Positions 27,946 to 40,550 of a stretch of 64,000 nucleotides of DNA are shown here, one piece after another (position 1 is the stretch's first letter; each line of letters starts with the position of its first letter). A program made the translations under genes and the position numbers. Under the pieces are notes generated by a model, which saw only the letters and a list, made by a program, of their open reading frames with translations, searched no databases and was not told the DNA's origin. Origin of the DNA: Bugula neritina (Eukaryota > Bryozoa > Gymnolaemata > Cheilostomatida > Bugulidae); NCBI GenBank assembly GCA_964035545.1, contig OZ037770.1:7006229-7070228 (forward strand), written 5' to 3'.

Positions 27946-30900
27946 GTTACAGTGTATTTCAGTATGTTGCAGTATGTTGCAGTGTATTTCAGTATGTTGC
28001 AGTGTATTTCAGTATGTTGCAGTATCTTGTAGTATATTTCAGTATGTTGCAGCGTGTTTCGGGATGTTGCTTATGTTTCAGTATGTTACAGTATGTTTTA
28101 GTATTTTGCAGTATATTTCACTGTGTTACAGTGTGTTTCAATATTTTACAGTGTTTTTCAGTAGGTTGCAGTATGTTGCAGTATGTTGCAGTATACTTCA
28201 GTATGTTGCAGTATATTTCGGTGTGTTGCAGCATATTTCAGTGTGTTGCAGTATATTTCAATGTGTTGCAGGGTATTTCGATATGTTACAGTGAACTTCA
28301 GTATGTTGCAGTATCATTCAGTATCTTGCTTATTTTTCAGTGTGTTTTAGTATGTTTAAGTATTTTGCAGTATATTTCACTGTGTTAAAGTATATTTCGA
28401 TATTTTACAGTGTTTTTCAGTAGGTTGCAGTATGTTGCAGTGTATTTCAGTATGCAACAGTGTATTTCAGTATGATGCAGTATCTTAAATTATGTTTCAA
28501 TATGTTGCAATATATTTCAATGTGTTGCAGTATATTTCAGTATATTACCGTATATTGAGGTATTTTGCAGTATTTTCCAATGTGTTGCAATGTGTTTCAG
28601 TATGTTGCAGTGCATTTCAGTATTTTGCAGTATGTTGCAGTATATTTCAGTATGTTGCAGTATATTTCAGTGTGTTGCAGTATATTTCAATGTGTTGCAA
28701 AGTGTTTCAATATGTACAGTGTATTTTAAGTTTTTACAGTGTTTTTTAGTAGGTTGCAGTATGTTGCAGTATGTAGCAGTGTTTTTCAGTATGTCACAGT
28801 GTATATCAGTATGTTGCAGTTTCTTGCGTTATATTACAATATGTTGCAGTATATTTCAATGTGTTGCAGGGTATTTCAGTATGTTGCAGAAGTTTTCAAT
28901 GTGTTACTGTATATTTCAGTAGTTTACCATATATTTCGGTATCTTGCAGTATATTTCAGTATGTTGCAGTATATTTCGGTATGTTGCTTATGTTTCAGTA
29001 TGTTACAGTATGTTTTAGTATTTTGCAGTATATTTCACTGTGTTACACTGTATTTCTATATTTTATAGTGTTTTTCAGTAGGTTGCAGTATGTTGCAGTA
29101 TGTTGCTGTGTATTTCATTATGTCACGGTGTATTTTAGTATGTTGCAGTATCTTGCATTATATTTCAATGTGTTGCAGTATATTTTAATGTGTCGAAGTA
29201 TATTTCATTATGCTGCCGATTGTTTCAGTGTGTTGCAGTATATTTCACTGTGTTACAGTGTGATTCAATATGTTGCAGTATATTTCAGTATGTTGCATAT
29301 GATTCAGTATGTTACAGCATGTTTTAGTATTTTGCAGTATATTTCACTCTGTTACAGTGTATTTCAATATTTTACAGTGTTTTTCAGTAGGTTGCAGTAT
29401 GTTGCAGTGTATTTCAGTATGCCACAGTGTATTTCAGTATGTTGCAGTGTCTTGAATTAAATTTCAATATGTTGCAGTATATTTCAATGTGTTGCAGTAT
29501 ATTTCAGTATATTACCGTATCTTTAGTTATTCTGCAGTATATTCCAATGTGTCCCAGTGTGTTTCAGTATGTTACAGTGCATTTAAGTATATTGCAGTAT
29601 GTTGCAGTATATTTCGGTATGTTGCAGGATATTTCAGTGTGTTGCAGTATATTTCAATGTGTTGCAGGGTAATTCAGTATGTTACAGTGTATTTCAGTAT
29701 GTTGCAGTATGTTGCAGTTTATTTCAGTATGTTGCAGTGTATTTCAGTATGTTGCAGTATCTTGTAGTATATTTCAGTATGTTGCAGTGTGTTTCGGGAT
29801 GTTGCTTATGTTTCAGTATGTTACAGTATGTTTTAGTATTTTGCAGTATATTTCACTGTGTTACAGTGTGTTTCAATATTTTACAGTGTTTTTCAGTAGG
29901 TTGCAGTATGTTGCAGTATGTTGCAGTATACTTCAGTATGTTGCAGTATATTTCGGTGTGTTGCAGCATATTTCAGTGTGTTGCAGTATATTTCAATGTG
30001 TTGCAGGGTATTTCGATATGTTACAGTGAACTTCAGTATGTTGCAGTATCATTCAGTATCTTGCTTATTTTTCAGTGTGTTTTAGTATGTTTAAGTATTT
30101 TGCAGTATATTTCACTGTGTTAAAGTATATTTCGATATTTTACAGTGTTTTTCAGTAGGTTGCAGTATGTTGCAGTGTATTTCAGTATGCAACAGTGTAT
30201 TTCAGTATGATGCAGTATCTTAATTTATGTTTCAATATGTTGCAATATATTTCAATGTGTTGCAGTATATTTCAGTATATTACCGTATATTGAGGTATTT
30301 TGCAGTATTTTCCAATGTGTTGCAATGTGTTTCAGTATGTTGCAGTGCATTTCAGTATGTTGCAGTATGTTGCAGTATATTTCAGTATGTTGCAGTATAT
30401 TTCAGTGTGTTGCAGTATATTTCAATGTGTTGCAAAGTGTTTCAATATGTACAGTGTATTTTAAGTTTTTACAGTGTTTTTTAGTAGGTTGCAGTATGTT
30501 GCAGTATGTAGCAGTGTTTTTCAGTATGTCACAGTGTATATCAGTATGTTGCAGTTTCTTGCGTTATATTACAATATGTTGCAGTATATTTCAATGTGTT
30601 GCAGGGTATTTCAGTATGTTCCAGAAGTTTTCAATGTGTTACTGTATATTTCAGTAGTTTACCATATATTTCGGTATCTTGCAGTATATTTCAGTATGTT
30701 GCAGTATATTTCGGTATGTTGCTTATGTTTCAGTATGTTACAGTATGTTTTAGTATTTTGCAGTATATTTCACTGTGTTACACTGTATTTCTATATTTTA
30801 TAGTGTTTTTCAGTAGGTTGCAGTATGTTGCAGTATGTTGCTGTGTATTTCATTATGTCACGGTGTATTTTAGTATGTTGCAGTATCTTGCAATATATTT

Positions 30901-31415
30901 CAATGTGTTGCAGTATATTTTACTGTGTCGAAGTATATTTCAGTGTGTTGCCGATTGTTTGAGTGTGTTGCAGTATATTTCACTGTGTTACAGTGTAATT
31001 CAATATGTTGCAGTATATTTCAGTATGTTGCATATGATTCAGTATGTTACAGTATGTTTTAGTATTTTGCAGTATATTTCACTCTGTTACAGTGTATTTC
31101 AATATTTTACAGTGTTTTTCAGTAGGTTGCAGTATGTTGCAGTGTATTTCAGTATGCCACAGTGTATTTCAGTATGTTGCAGTGTCTTGAATTAAATTTC
31201 AATATGTTGCAGTATATTTCAATGTGTTGCAGTATATTTCAGTATATTACCGTATCTTTAGTTATTCTGCAGTATATTCCAATGTGTCCCAGTGTGTTTC
31301 AGTATGTTACAGTGCATTTAAGTATATTGCAGTATGTTGCAGCATATTTTGGTATGTTGCAGGATATTTCAGTGTGTTGCAGTATATTTTAATGTGTTGC
31401 AGGGTAATTCAGTAT
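27946..31415 (+). repeat. Nested 1735-bp tandem pair (in super-repeat copy 2)
   Basis: This is the 8325-bp-shifted equivalent of 19621-23090, as 27946-29680 and 29681-31415. The substitutions that distinguish the two halves of the first pair are kept here. An example is TGCAGAAG versus TCCAGAAG at the AGAAGTTTTC site, near 28884 and 30620. The 1735-bp duplication therefore preceded the 8325-bp one. Confidence 0.8.
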
Positions 31416-33610
31416 GTTACAGTGTATTTCAGTATCTTGCAGTATGTTGCAGTGTATTTCAGTATGTTACAGTGTATTTCAGTATGTTGCAGTATCTTGC
31501 AGTATATTTTAGTATATTGCGGTATATTTTAGTATGTTGCTTATGTTTTAGTATATTACAGTATGTTTTAGTGTTTTGCAGTATATTTCACTGCGTTACA
31601 GTGTATTTCAATATTTTACAGTGTTTTTCAGTGTATTTCAGTATGTTGCAGTTTCTTGCGTTATATTTCAATATGTTGCAGTATATTTCAATGCGTTGCA
31701 GGGTATTTCAATATGTTACAGTGTATTTCATTCTTTTACAGTGTTTTTCAGTATGTTGCAGTATTCTGCAGCGTATTTCAGTATGTTGTAGTGTATTTCA
31801 GGATGTTGCAGTATCTTGAATTGTATTTCAATATGTTGCAGTATATTTCAGTATGTTCCTTATGTTTCAGTATGTTACAGTATGTTTTAGTATTTTTCAG
31901 TATATTTCACTGTCTCACAGTGTATTTCAAAATGTTACAGTGTAATTTAGTATGTTGCAGTATGTTGCAGTATATTTCAGTCTGTTGCAGTATAATTCAG
32001 TGTGTTGCGGTATGTTTCAATGTGTAGCAAGGTGTTTCAATATGTACAGTGCATTTCAAGTTTTTACAGTGTTTTTTAGTAGGTTGCAGTATGTTGCAGT
32101 ATATCACAGTGTATTTCAGTATGTTGCAGTTTCTTGCGTCATATTTCAATATGTTGCAGTATATTTCAATGTGTTGCAGGGTATTTCAATATGTTACAGT
32201 GTATTTCATTCTTTTACAGTGTTTTTCAGTAGGTTGCAGTCTTCTGCAGTATGTCACAGTGTATTTCAGTATGTTACAGTGTATTTCATTATGTTGCAGT
32301 ATGTTACAGTACATTTTCGTATATTACACTATACTTCAGCGAGTTGTGGTGTTTCTCGGTATGCTACAGCGTAATTCAGTATGTTGCAGTAATTTTCAAT
32401 GTGGTACAGTGTTTTTCAGTATAAAACCGTATATTTAGGTATTTCGCAGGATAATCCAATGTGTTGCTGTGTGTTTCAGTATGTTACAGTGCATTCAAGT
32501 ATGTTTTAGTATGTTGCAGTACATTTCAGTATGTTGCAGTGTACTTATGTGTGTTGCAGTATATCCCTGTGTGTTGCAGGTTATTTCATTGTGTTGCAGG
32601 GTATTTCGATATGTTACAGTGTATTTCAGTATGTTGCAGTATGTTGCAGTGTATTTCAGTATGTTGCAGTATCTTGCAGTATATTTCAGTATATTGCAGT
32701 GTATTTTGGTATGTTGCTTATGTTTCAGTATCTTACAGTATGTTTTAATATTTTGCAGTATATTTCACTGTGATAAAGTGTATTAACATTTTTTAGAGTG
32801 CTTTTCAGTAGGTTGCAGTATGTTGCGGTGTATTTCAGTATGCAACAGTGTGTTTCAGTATGATGCAGTATCTTGAATTATGTTTCAATATGTTGCAGTA
32901 TATTTCAATTTGTTGCAGTATATTTCAGTATATTACTGTATATTTAGGTATTTTGCAGTATATTCCAATGTGTTCCAGTGTGTTTCAGTATGTTACAGTG
33001 CATTTCAGTATGTTGCAGTGTGTTGCAGTATATTTCAGTATGTTGCAGGATATTTCAGTGTGTTGCAGTAAATTTCAATGTGTTGCAGGGTAATTCAATA
33101 TGTTACAGTGTATTTCAGTATCTTGAAGTATGTTGCAGTGTATTTCAGTATGTTGCAGTATATTTCAGTGTGTTACAGTATATTTCAGTGTGTCACAGTA
33201 TATTTCAGTATGCTACAGTACATTTCAGTATATTACACTATATTTCAGTGAGTTGCAGTGTATTTCAGTGTGCTAAAGCAAGTTTTCAGTATGTTTCAGT
33301 GTATTTCAGTATGTTGCAGTATGTTGCAGCATATTTCAGTGTGTTGCAGTATATTTCAATGTGTTGAAGGGTATTTCGATATGTTACAGTGAACTTCAGT
33401 ATGTTGCAGTATATTTCGGTGTGTTGCAGCATATTTCAGGGTGTTGCAGTATATTTCAATGTGTTGCAGGGTATTTCACTATGTTACAGTGTATTTCAAT
33501 ATTTTACAGTGTTTTTCAGTATGTTGCAGTATGTTACAGTACATTTTCGCATATTACACTTTACTTCAGCGAGTTGTGGTGTCTCTTAGTACGCTACAGC
33601 GTAATTCAGT

Positions 33611-36150
33611 ATGTTGCAGTATTTTTCAATGTGTTACAGTATATTTCAGTATATTACCGTAATTTGAGGTATTTTGCAGTATTTTCCAATGTGTTGCAAT
33701 GTGTTTCAGTATGTTACAGTGCATTTCAGTATGTTGCAGTATGTTGCAGTATATTTCAGTATGTTGCAGGGTATGTAGATATGTTACAGTGTATTTCAGT
33801 ATGTTGCAGTATGTTGCAGTGTATTTCAGTTTGTTGCAGTGTATTTCAGTATGTTGCAGTATCTTGTAGTATATTTCAGTATGTTGCAGTGTGTTTCGGG
33901 ATGTTGCTTATGTTTCAGTATGTTACAGTATGTTTTAGTATTTTGCAGTATATTTCACTGTGTTACAGTGTGTTTCAATATTTTACAGTGTTTTTCAGTA
34001 GGTTGCAGTATGTTGCAGTATGTTGCAGTATACTTCAGTATGTTGCAGTATATTTCGGTGTGTTGCAGCATATTTCAGTGTGTTGCAGTATATTTCAATG
34101 TGTTGCAGGGTATTTCGATATGTTACAGTGAACTTCAGTATGTTGCAGTATCATTCAGTATCTTGCTTATTTTTCAGTGTGTTTTAGTATGTTTAAGTAT
34201 TTTGCAGTATATTTCACTCTGTTACAGTGTATTTCAATATTTTACAGTGTTTTTCAGTAGGTTGCAGTATGTTGCAGTGTATTTCAGTATGCCACAGTGT
34301 ATTTCAGTATGTTGCAGTGTCTTGAATTAAATTTCAATATGTTGCAGTATATTTCAATGTGTTGCAGTATATTTCAGTATATTACCGTATCTTTAGTTAT
34401 TCTGCAGTATATTCCAATGTGTCCCAGTGTGTTTCAGTATGTTACAGTGCATTTAAGTATATTGCAGTATGTTGCAGTATATTTCGGTATGTTGCAGGAT
34501 ATTTCAGTGTGTTGCAGTATATTTCAATGTGTTGCAGGGTAATTCAGTATGTTACAGTGTATTTCAGTATCTTGCAGTATGTTGCAGTGTATTTCAGTAT
34601 GTTACAGTGTATTTCAGTATGTTGCAGTATCTTGCAGTATATTTTAGTATATTGCGGTATATTTTAGTATGTTGCTTATGTTTTAGTATATTACAGTATG
34701 TTTTAGTGTTTTGCAGTATATTTCACTGTGTTACAGTGTATTTCAATATTTTACAGTGTTTTTCAGTGTATTTCAGTATGTTGCAGTTTCTTGCGTTATA
34801 TTTCAATATGTTGCAGTATATTTCAATGCGTTGCAGGGTATTTCAATATGTTACAGTGTATCTCATTCTTTTACAGTGTTTTTCAGTATGTTACAGTATT
34901 CTGCAGCGTATTTCAGTATGTTGTAGTGTATTTCAGGATGTTGCAGTATCTTGAATTGTATTTCAATATGTTGCAGTATATTTCAGTATGTTGCCTATGT
35001 TTCAGTATGTTACAGTATGTTTTAGTATTTTTCAGTATATTTCACTGTCTCACAGTGTATTTCAAAATGTTACAGTGTAATTTAGTATGTTGCAGTATGT
35101 TGCAGTATATTTCAGTCTGTTGCAGTATAATTCAGTGTGTTGCGGTATGTTTCAATGTGTAGCAAGGTGTTCAAATATGTACAGTGCATTTCAAGTTTTT
35201 ACAGTGTTTTTTAGTAGGTTGCAGCATGTTGCAGTATATCACAGTGTATTTCAGTATGTTGCAGTTTCTTGCGTCATATTTCAATATGTTGCGGTATATT
35301 TCAATGTGTTGCAGGGTATTTCAATATGTTACAGTGTATTTCATTCTTTTACAGTGTTTTTCAGTAGGTTGCAGTCTTCTGCAGTATGTCACAGTGTATT
35401 TCAGTTTGTTACAGTGTATTTCATTATGTTGCAGTATGTTACAGTACAGTTTCGTATATTACACTATACTTCAGCGAGTTGTGGTGTTTCTCGGTATGCT
35501 ACAGCGTAATTCAGTATGTTGCAGTAATTTTCAATGTGTTACAGTATTTTTCAGTATAAAACCGTATATTTAGGTATTTCGCAGCATAATCCAATGTGTT
35601 GCTGTGTGTTTCAGTATGTTACAGTGCATTTAAGTATGTTTCAGTATGTTGCAGTATATTTCAGTATGTTGCAGTGTACTTATGTGTGTTGCAGTATATC
35701 CCTGTGTGTTGCAGGTTATTTCATTGTGTTGCAGGGTATTTCGATATGTTACAGTGTATTTCAGTATGTTGCAGTATGTTGCAGTGTATTTCAGTATGTT
35801 GCAGTATCTTGCAGTATATTTCGGTATGTTGCTTATGTTTCAGTATGTTACAGTATGTTTTAGTATTTTGCAGTATATTTCTCCGTGTTACACTGTATTT
35901 CTATATTTTATAGTGTTTTTCAGTAGGTTGCAGTATGTTGCAGTATGTTGCTGTGTATTTCATTATGTCACGGTGTATTTTAGTATGTTGCAGTATCTTG
36001 CATTATATTTCAATGTGTTGCAGTATATTTTAATGTGTCGAAGTATATTTCAGTATGTTGCCGATTGTTTCAGTGTGTTGCAGTATATTTCACTGTGTTA
36101 CAGTGTAATTCAATATGTTGCAGTATATTTCAGTATGTTGCATATGATTC
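33611..36150 (+). repeat. Internally deleted HOR copy and transition
   Basis: 33611-34196 aligns with 19449-20034 (offset 14162), and 34217-35600 aligns with 22757-24140 (offset 11460). The offset change of 2702 bp means this copy lacks 2.7 kb present in the 8325-bp block. The break falls within about 20 bp of shared sequence, in TATTTTGCAGTATATTTCAC near 34197-34216. From about 35825 the sequence follows the family of 900-1440. Confidence 0.7.
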
Positions 36151-38577
36151 AGTATGTTACAGTATGTTTTAGTATTTTGCAGTATATTTCACTCTGTTAC
36201 AGTGTATTTCAATATTTTACAGTGTTTTTCAGTAGGTTGCAGTATGTTGCAGTGTATTTCAGTATGCCACAGTGTATTTCAGTATGTTGCAGTGTCTTGA
36301 ATTAAATTTCAATATGTTGCAGTATATTTCAATGTGTTGCAGTATATTTCAGTATATTACCGTATCTTTAGTTATTATGCAGTATATTCCAATGTGTCCC
36401 AGTGTATTTCCGTATGTTACAGTGCATTTAAGTATATTGCAGTATATTGCATTATATTTCAATATGTTGCAGTATATTTTAATAAGTCGAAGTATATTTC
36501 AGAATGTTGCCGATTGTTTCAGTGTGTTGCAGTATATTTCACTGTGTTACAGTGTATTTCAAAATGTTACAGTGCATTTAAGTATATTGCAGTATGTTGC
36601 AGTATATTTCGGTAAGTTGCAGGATATTTCAGTGTGTTGCAGGGTAATTCAGTATGTTACAGTGTATTTCAGTATCTTGCAGTATGTTGCAGTGTATTTC
36701 AGTATGTTACAGTGTATTTCAGTATGTTGCAGTATCTTGCAGTATATTTTAGTATATTGCGGTATATTTTAGTATGTTGCTTATGTTTTAGTATATTACA
36801 GTATGTTTTAGTGTTTTGCAGTATATTTCACTGTGTTACAGTGTATTTCAATATTTTACAGTGTTTTTCATTGTATTTCAGTATGTTGCAGTTTCTTGCG
36901 TTATATTTCAATATGTTGCAGTATATTTCAATGCGTTGCAGGGTATTTCAATATGTTACAGTGTATTTCATTCTTTTACAGTGTTTTTCAGTAGGTTGCA
37001 GTATGTTGCAGTTTATTTCAGTATGCCACAGTGTATTTCAGTATGTTGCAGTATCTTGAATTAAATTTCAAAATGTTGCAGTATATTTCAATGTGTTGCA
37101 GTATATTTCAGTATATTACCGTATATTTAGTTATTCTGCAGTATATTCCAATGTGTTCCGGTGTGTTTCAGTATGTTACAGTGCATTTAAGTATTTTGCA
37201 GTATATTGCATTATATTTCAATATGTTGCAGTATATTTTAATAAGTCGATGTATATTTCAGTATGTTGCCGATTGTTTCAGTGTGTTGCAGTATATTTCA
37301 CTGTGTTACAGTGTATTTCAAAATGTTACAGTGCATTTAAGTATATTGCAGTATGTTGCAGTATATTTCAATATGTTGCAGGATATTTCAGTGTGTTGCA
37401 GTATATTTCAATGTGTTGCAGGGTAGTTCAGTATGTTACAGTATATTTCAGTATCTTGCAGTATGTTGCAGTGTATTTCAGTATGTTATAGTGTATTTCA
37501 GTATGTTGCAGTATCTTGCAGTATATTTTAGTATAATGCGGTATATTTTAGTATGTTGCTTATGTTTCAGTATATCACAGTTAGTTTTAGTGTTTTGCAG
37601 TATATTTCACTGTGTTACAGTGTATTTCAATATTTTACAGTGTTTTTCAGTGTATTTCAGTATGTTGCAGTTTCTTGGGTTATATTTCAATATGTTGCAG
37701 TATATTTCAATGTGTTGCAGGGTATTTCAATATGTTACACTGTACTTCATTCTTTTACAGTGTTTTTCAATAGGTTGCAGTATTCTGCAGTATGTCACAG
37801 TGTATTTCAGTATGTTACAGTGTATTTCATTATGTTGCAGTATGTTACAGTACATTTTCGCATATTACACTATACTTCAGCAACTTGTGGTGTCTCTCAG
37901 TACGCTACAGCGTAAATCAGTATGTTGCAGCAATTTTCAATGTGTTACAGTATATTTCAGTATATTACCGTATATTCAGGTATTTCGCAGTATAATCCAA
38001 TGTGTTGCAGTGTGTTTCAGTATGTTACAGTGCATTTGAGTATGTTGCAGTATGTTGCAGTAGATTTCAGTATGTTGGAGTATACTTATGTGTGTTGCAG
38101 TATATTCCAGTGTGTTGCAGGTTCTTTCAATGTGTTGCAGGGTATTTCGATATGTTACAGTGTAATTCAGTATGTTGCAGTATGCTGCAGTATATTTCAG
38201 TATGTTGCAGTATATTTCAGTCTGTTGCAGTATAATTCAGTGTGTTGCGGTATATTTCAATGTTTTGCAAAGTATTTCAATATGTACAGTGTATTTCAAG
38301 TTTTTACAGTGTTTTTTAGTAGGTTGCAGTATGTTGCAGTATGTCACAGTGTATTTCAGTATGTTGCAGTATCTTGCAGTATATTTCAGTATGTTGCAGT
38401 ATATTTCGGTATGTAGCTTATGTTTCAGTATGTTACAGTATGTTTCAGTATTTTGCAGTATATTTCACTGTGTTACACTGTATTTCTATATTTTACAGTG
38501 TTTTTCAGTAGGTTGCAGTATGTTGCAGTGTATTTCAGTATGCCACAGTGTATTTCAGTATGTTGCAGTGTCTTGAA
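36150..38577 (+). repeat. 2.43-kb direct repeat, first copy (second at 40551-42978)
   Basis: The constant offset of 4401 bp holds from about 36150 to 38577. The first copy then continues GAATTAAATTTC and the second GAATTGTATTCTA. It contains the landmark at 37852. A notable unit variant is the CACAGTTAGTTTTAG stretch at 37576, also in the second copy at 41977. Substitutions between copies are few. Confidence 0.8.
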
Positions 38578-40550
38578 TTAAATTTCAATATGTTGCAGTA
38601 TATTTCAATGTGTTGCAGTATATTTCAGTATATTACCGTATCTTTAGTTATTCTGCAGTATATTCCAATGTGTCCCAGTGTGTTTCAGTATGTTACAGTG
38701 CATTTAAGTATATTGCAGTATATTGCATTATATTTCAATATGTTGCAGTATATTTTAATAAGTCGAAGTATATTTCAGAATGTTGCCGATTGTTTCAGTG
38801 TGTTGCAGTATATTTCACTGTGTTACAGTGTATTTCAAAATGTTACAGTGCATTTAAGTATATTGCAGTATGTTGCAGTATATTTCAGTATGTTGCAGGA
38901 TATTTCAGTGTGTTGCAGTATATTTCAATGTGTTGCAGGGTAATTCAGTATGTTACAGTGTATTTCAGTATCTTGCAGTATGTTGCAGTGTATTTCAGTA
39001 TGTTACAGTGTATTTCAGTATAATGCGTTATCTTGCAGTATATTTTAGTATATTGCGGTATATTTTAGTATGTTGCTTAAGTTTTAGTATATTACAGTAT
39101 GTTTTAGTGTTTTGCAGTATATTTCACTGTGTTACAGTGTATTTCAATATTTTACAGTGTTTGTCAGTGTATTTCAGTATGTTGCAGTTTCTTGCGTTAT
39201 ATTTCAATATGTTGCAGTATATTTCAATGCGTCGCAGGGTATTTCAATATGTTACAGTGTATTTCATTCTTTTACAGTGTTTTTCAGTATGTTGCAGTTT
39301 TTCGCAGCGTATTTCAGTATGTTGTAGTGTATTTCAGGATGTTGCAGTATCTTGAATTGTATTCTAATATGTTGCAGTATATTTCAATGTGTTGCAGTAT
39401 ATTTCAGTATATTACCGTATATTTAGGTATTTTGCAGTATATTACAATGTGTTCCAGTGTGTTTCAGTATGTTACAGTGCATTTCAGTATGTTGCAGTAT
39501 GTTGCAGTATATTTCGGTATGTTGCAGGATATTACAGTGTGTTGCAGTAGATTTCAATGTGTTGCAGGGTAATTCAATATGTTACAGTGTATTTCAGTAT
39601 CTTACAGTATGTTGAAGTGTATTTCAGTATGTTGCAGTGTTTTTCAGTATGTTGCAGTATCTTCCAGGATATTTCAGTATGTTGCAGTATATTTCAGTAT
39701 GTTGCCTATGTTTCAGTATGTTACAGTATGTTTTAGTATTTTCAGTATATTTCACTGTCTCACAGTGTATTTCAAAATGTTACAGTGTAATTTAGTATGT
39801 TGCAGTATGTTGCAGTATATTTCAGTCTGTTGCAATATAATTCAGTGTGTTGCGGTATGTTTCAATGTGTAGCAAGGTGTTTCAATATGTACAGTGCATT
39901 TCAAGTTTTTACAGTGTTTTTTAGTAGGTTGCAGCATGTTGCAGTATATCACAGTGTATTTCAGTATGTTGCAGTTTCTTGCGTCATATTTCAATATGTT
40001 GCGGTATATTTCAATGTGTTGCAGGGTATTTCAATATGTTACAGTGTATTTCATTCTTTTACAGTGTTTTTCAGTAGGTTGCAGTCTTCTGCAGTATGTC
40101 ACAGTGTTTTTCAGTATGTTACAGTGTATTTCATTATGTTGCAGTATGTTACAGTACATTTTCGTATATTACACTATACTTCAGCGAGTTGTGGTGTTTC
40201 TCGGTATGCTACAGCGTAATTCAGTATGTTGCAGTAATTTTCAAAGTGTTACAGTATTTTTCAATATAAAACCGTATATTTAGGTATTTCGCAGTATAAT
40301 CCAATGTGTTGCTGTGTGTTTCAGTATGTTACAGTGCATTCAAGTATGTTTCAGTATGTTGCAGTACATTTCAGTATGTTGCAGTGTACTTATGTGTGTT
40401 GCAGTATATCCCTGTGTGTTGCAGGTTATTTCATTGTGTTGCAGGGTATTTCGATATGTTACAGTGTATTTCAGTATGTTGCAGTATGTTGCAGTGTATT
40501 TCAGTATGTTGCAGTATCTTGCAGTATATTTCGGTATGTTGCTTATGTTT
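38578..40550 (+). repeat. Satellite segment between the 4401-bp copies
   Basis: 38578-39358 follows the family of 16200-16980 (offset 22378). 39359-40595 is repeated at 42981-44217 (offset 3622). The same stretch is also like 34980-35840 (offset 4710). It carries a landmark at 40156. A one-base loss in TATTTTCAG near 39739 distinguishes it from the other copies, which have TATTTTTCAG. Confidence 0.7.

Larger units (their letters stand above)
16961..33610 (+). repeat. Tandem pair of 8325-bp super-repeats
   Basis: Every position compared between 16961-25285 and 25286-33610 agrees at a constant offset of 8325. Only a few differences were noticed, such as A versus C at 17868/26193 in GTAGCAAGG, and T versus C in TGTGTTACAG at 23270/31595. 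Both copies include four landmark blocks (18149, 19379, 23986, 25216 and +8325) and the nested 1735-bp pair. Homology continues as a partial third copy to about 33770. The near-identity means a very recent duplication or, alternatively, an assembly duplication. Confidence 0.88.

Noticed and set aside
37576-37587. A 12-bp match to the transposon end (CACAGTTAGTTT) in the array, also at 41977-41988
   Set aside because: It is two substitutions away from an ordinary unit run (TACAGTATGTTTTAG) and has no TIR continuation or partner end. It was copied with the 4401-bp repeat. It is most likely a coincidence and not an excision footprint.
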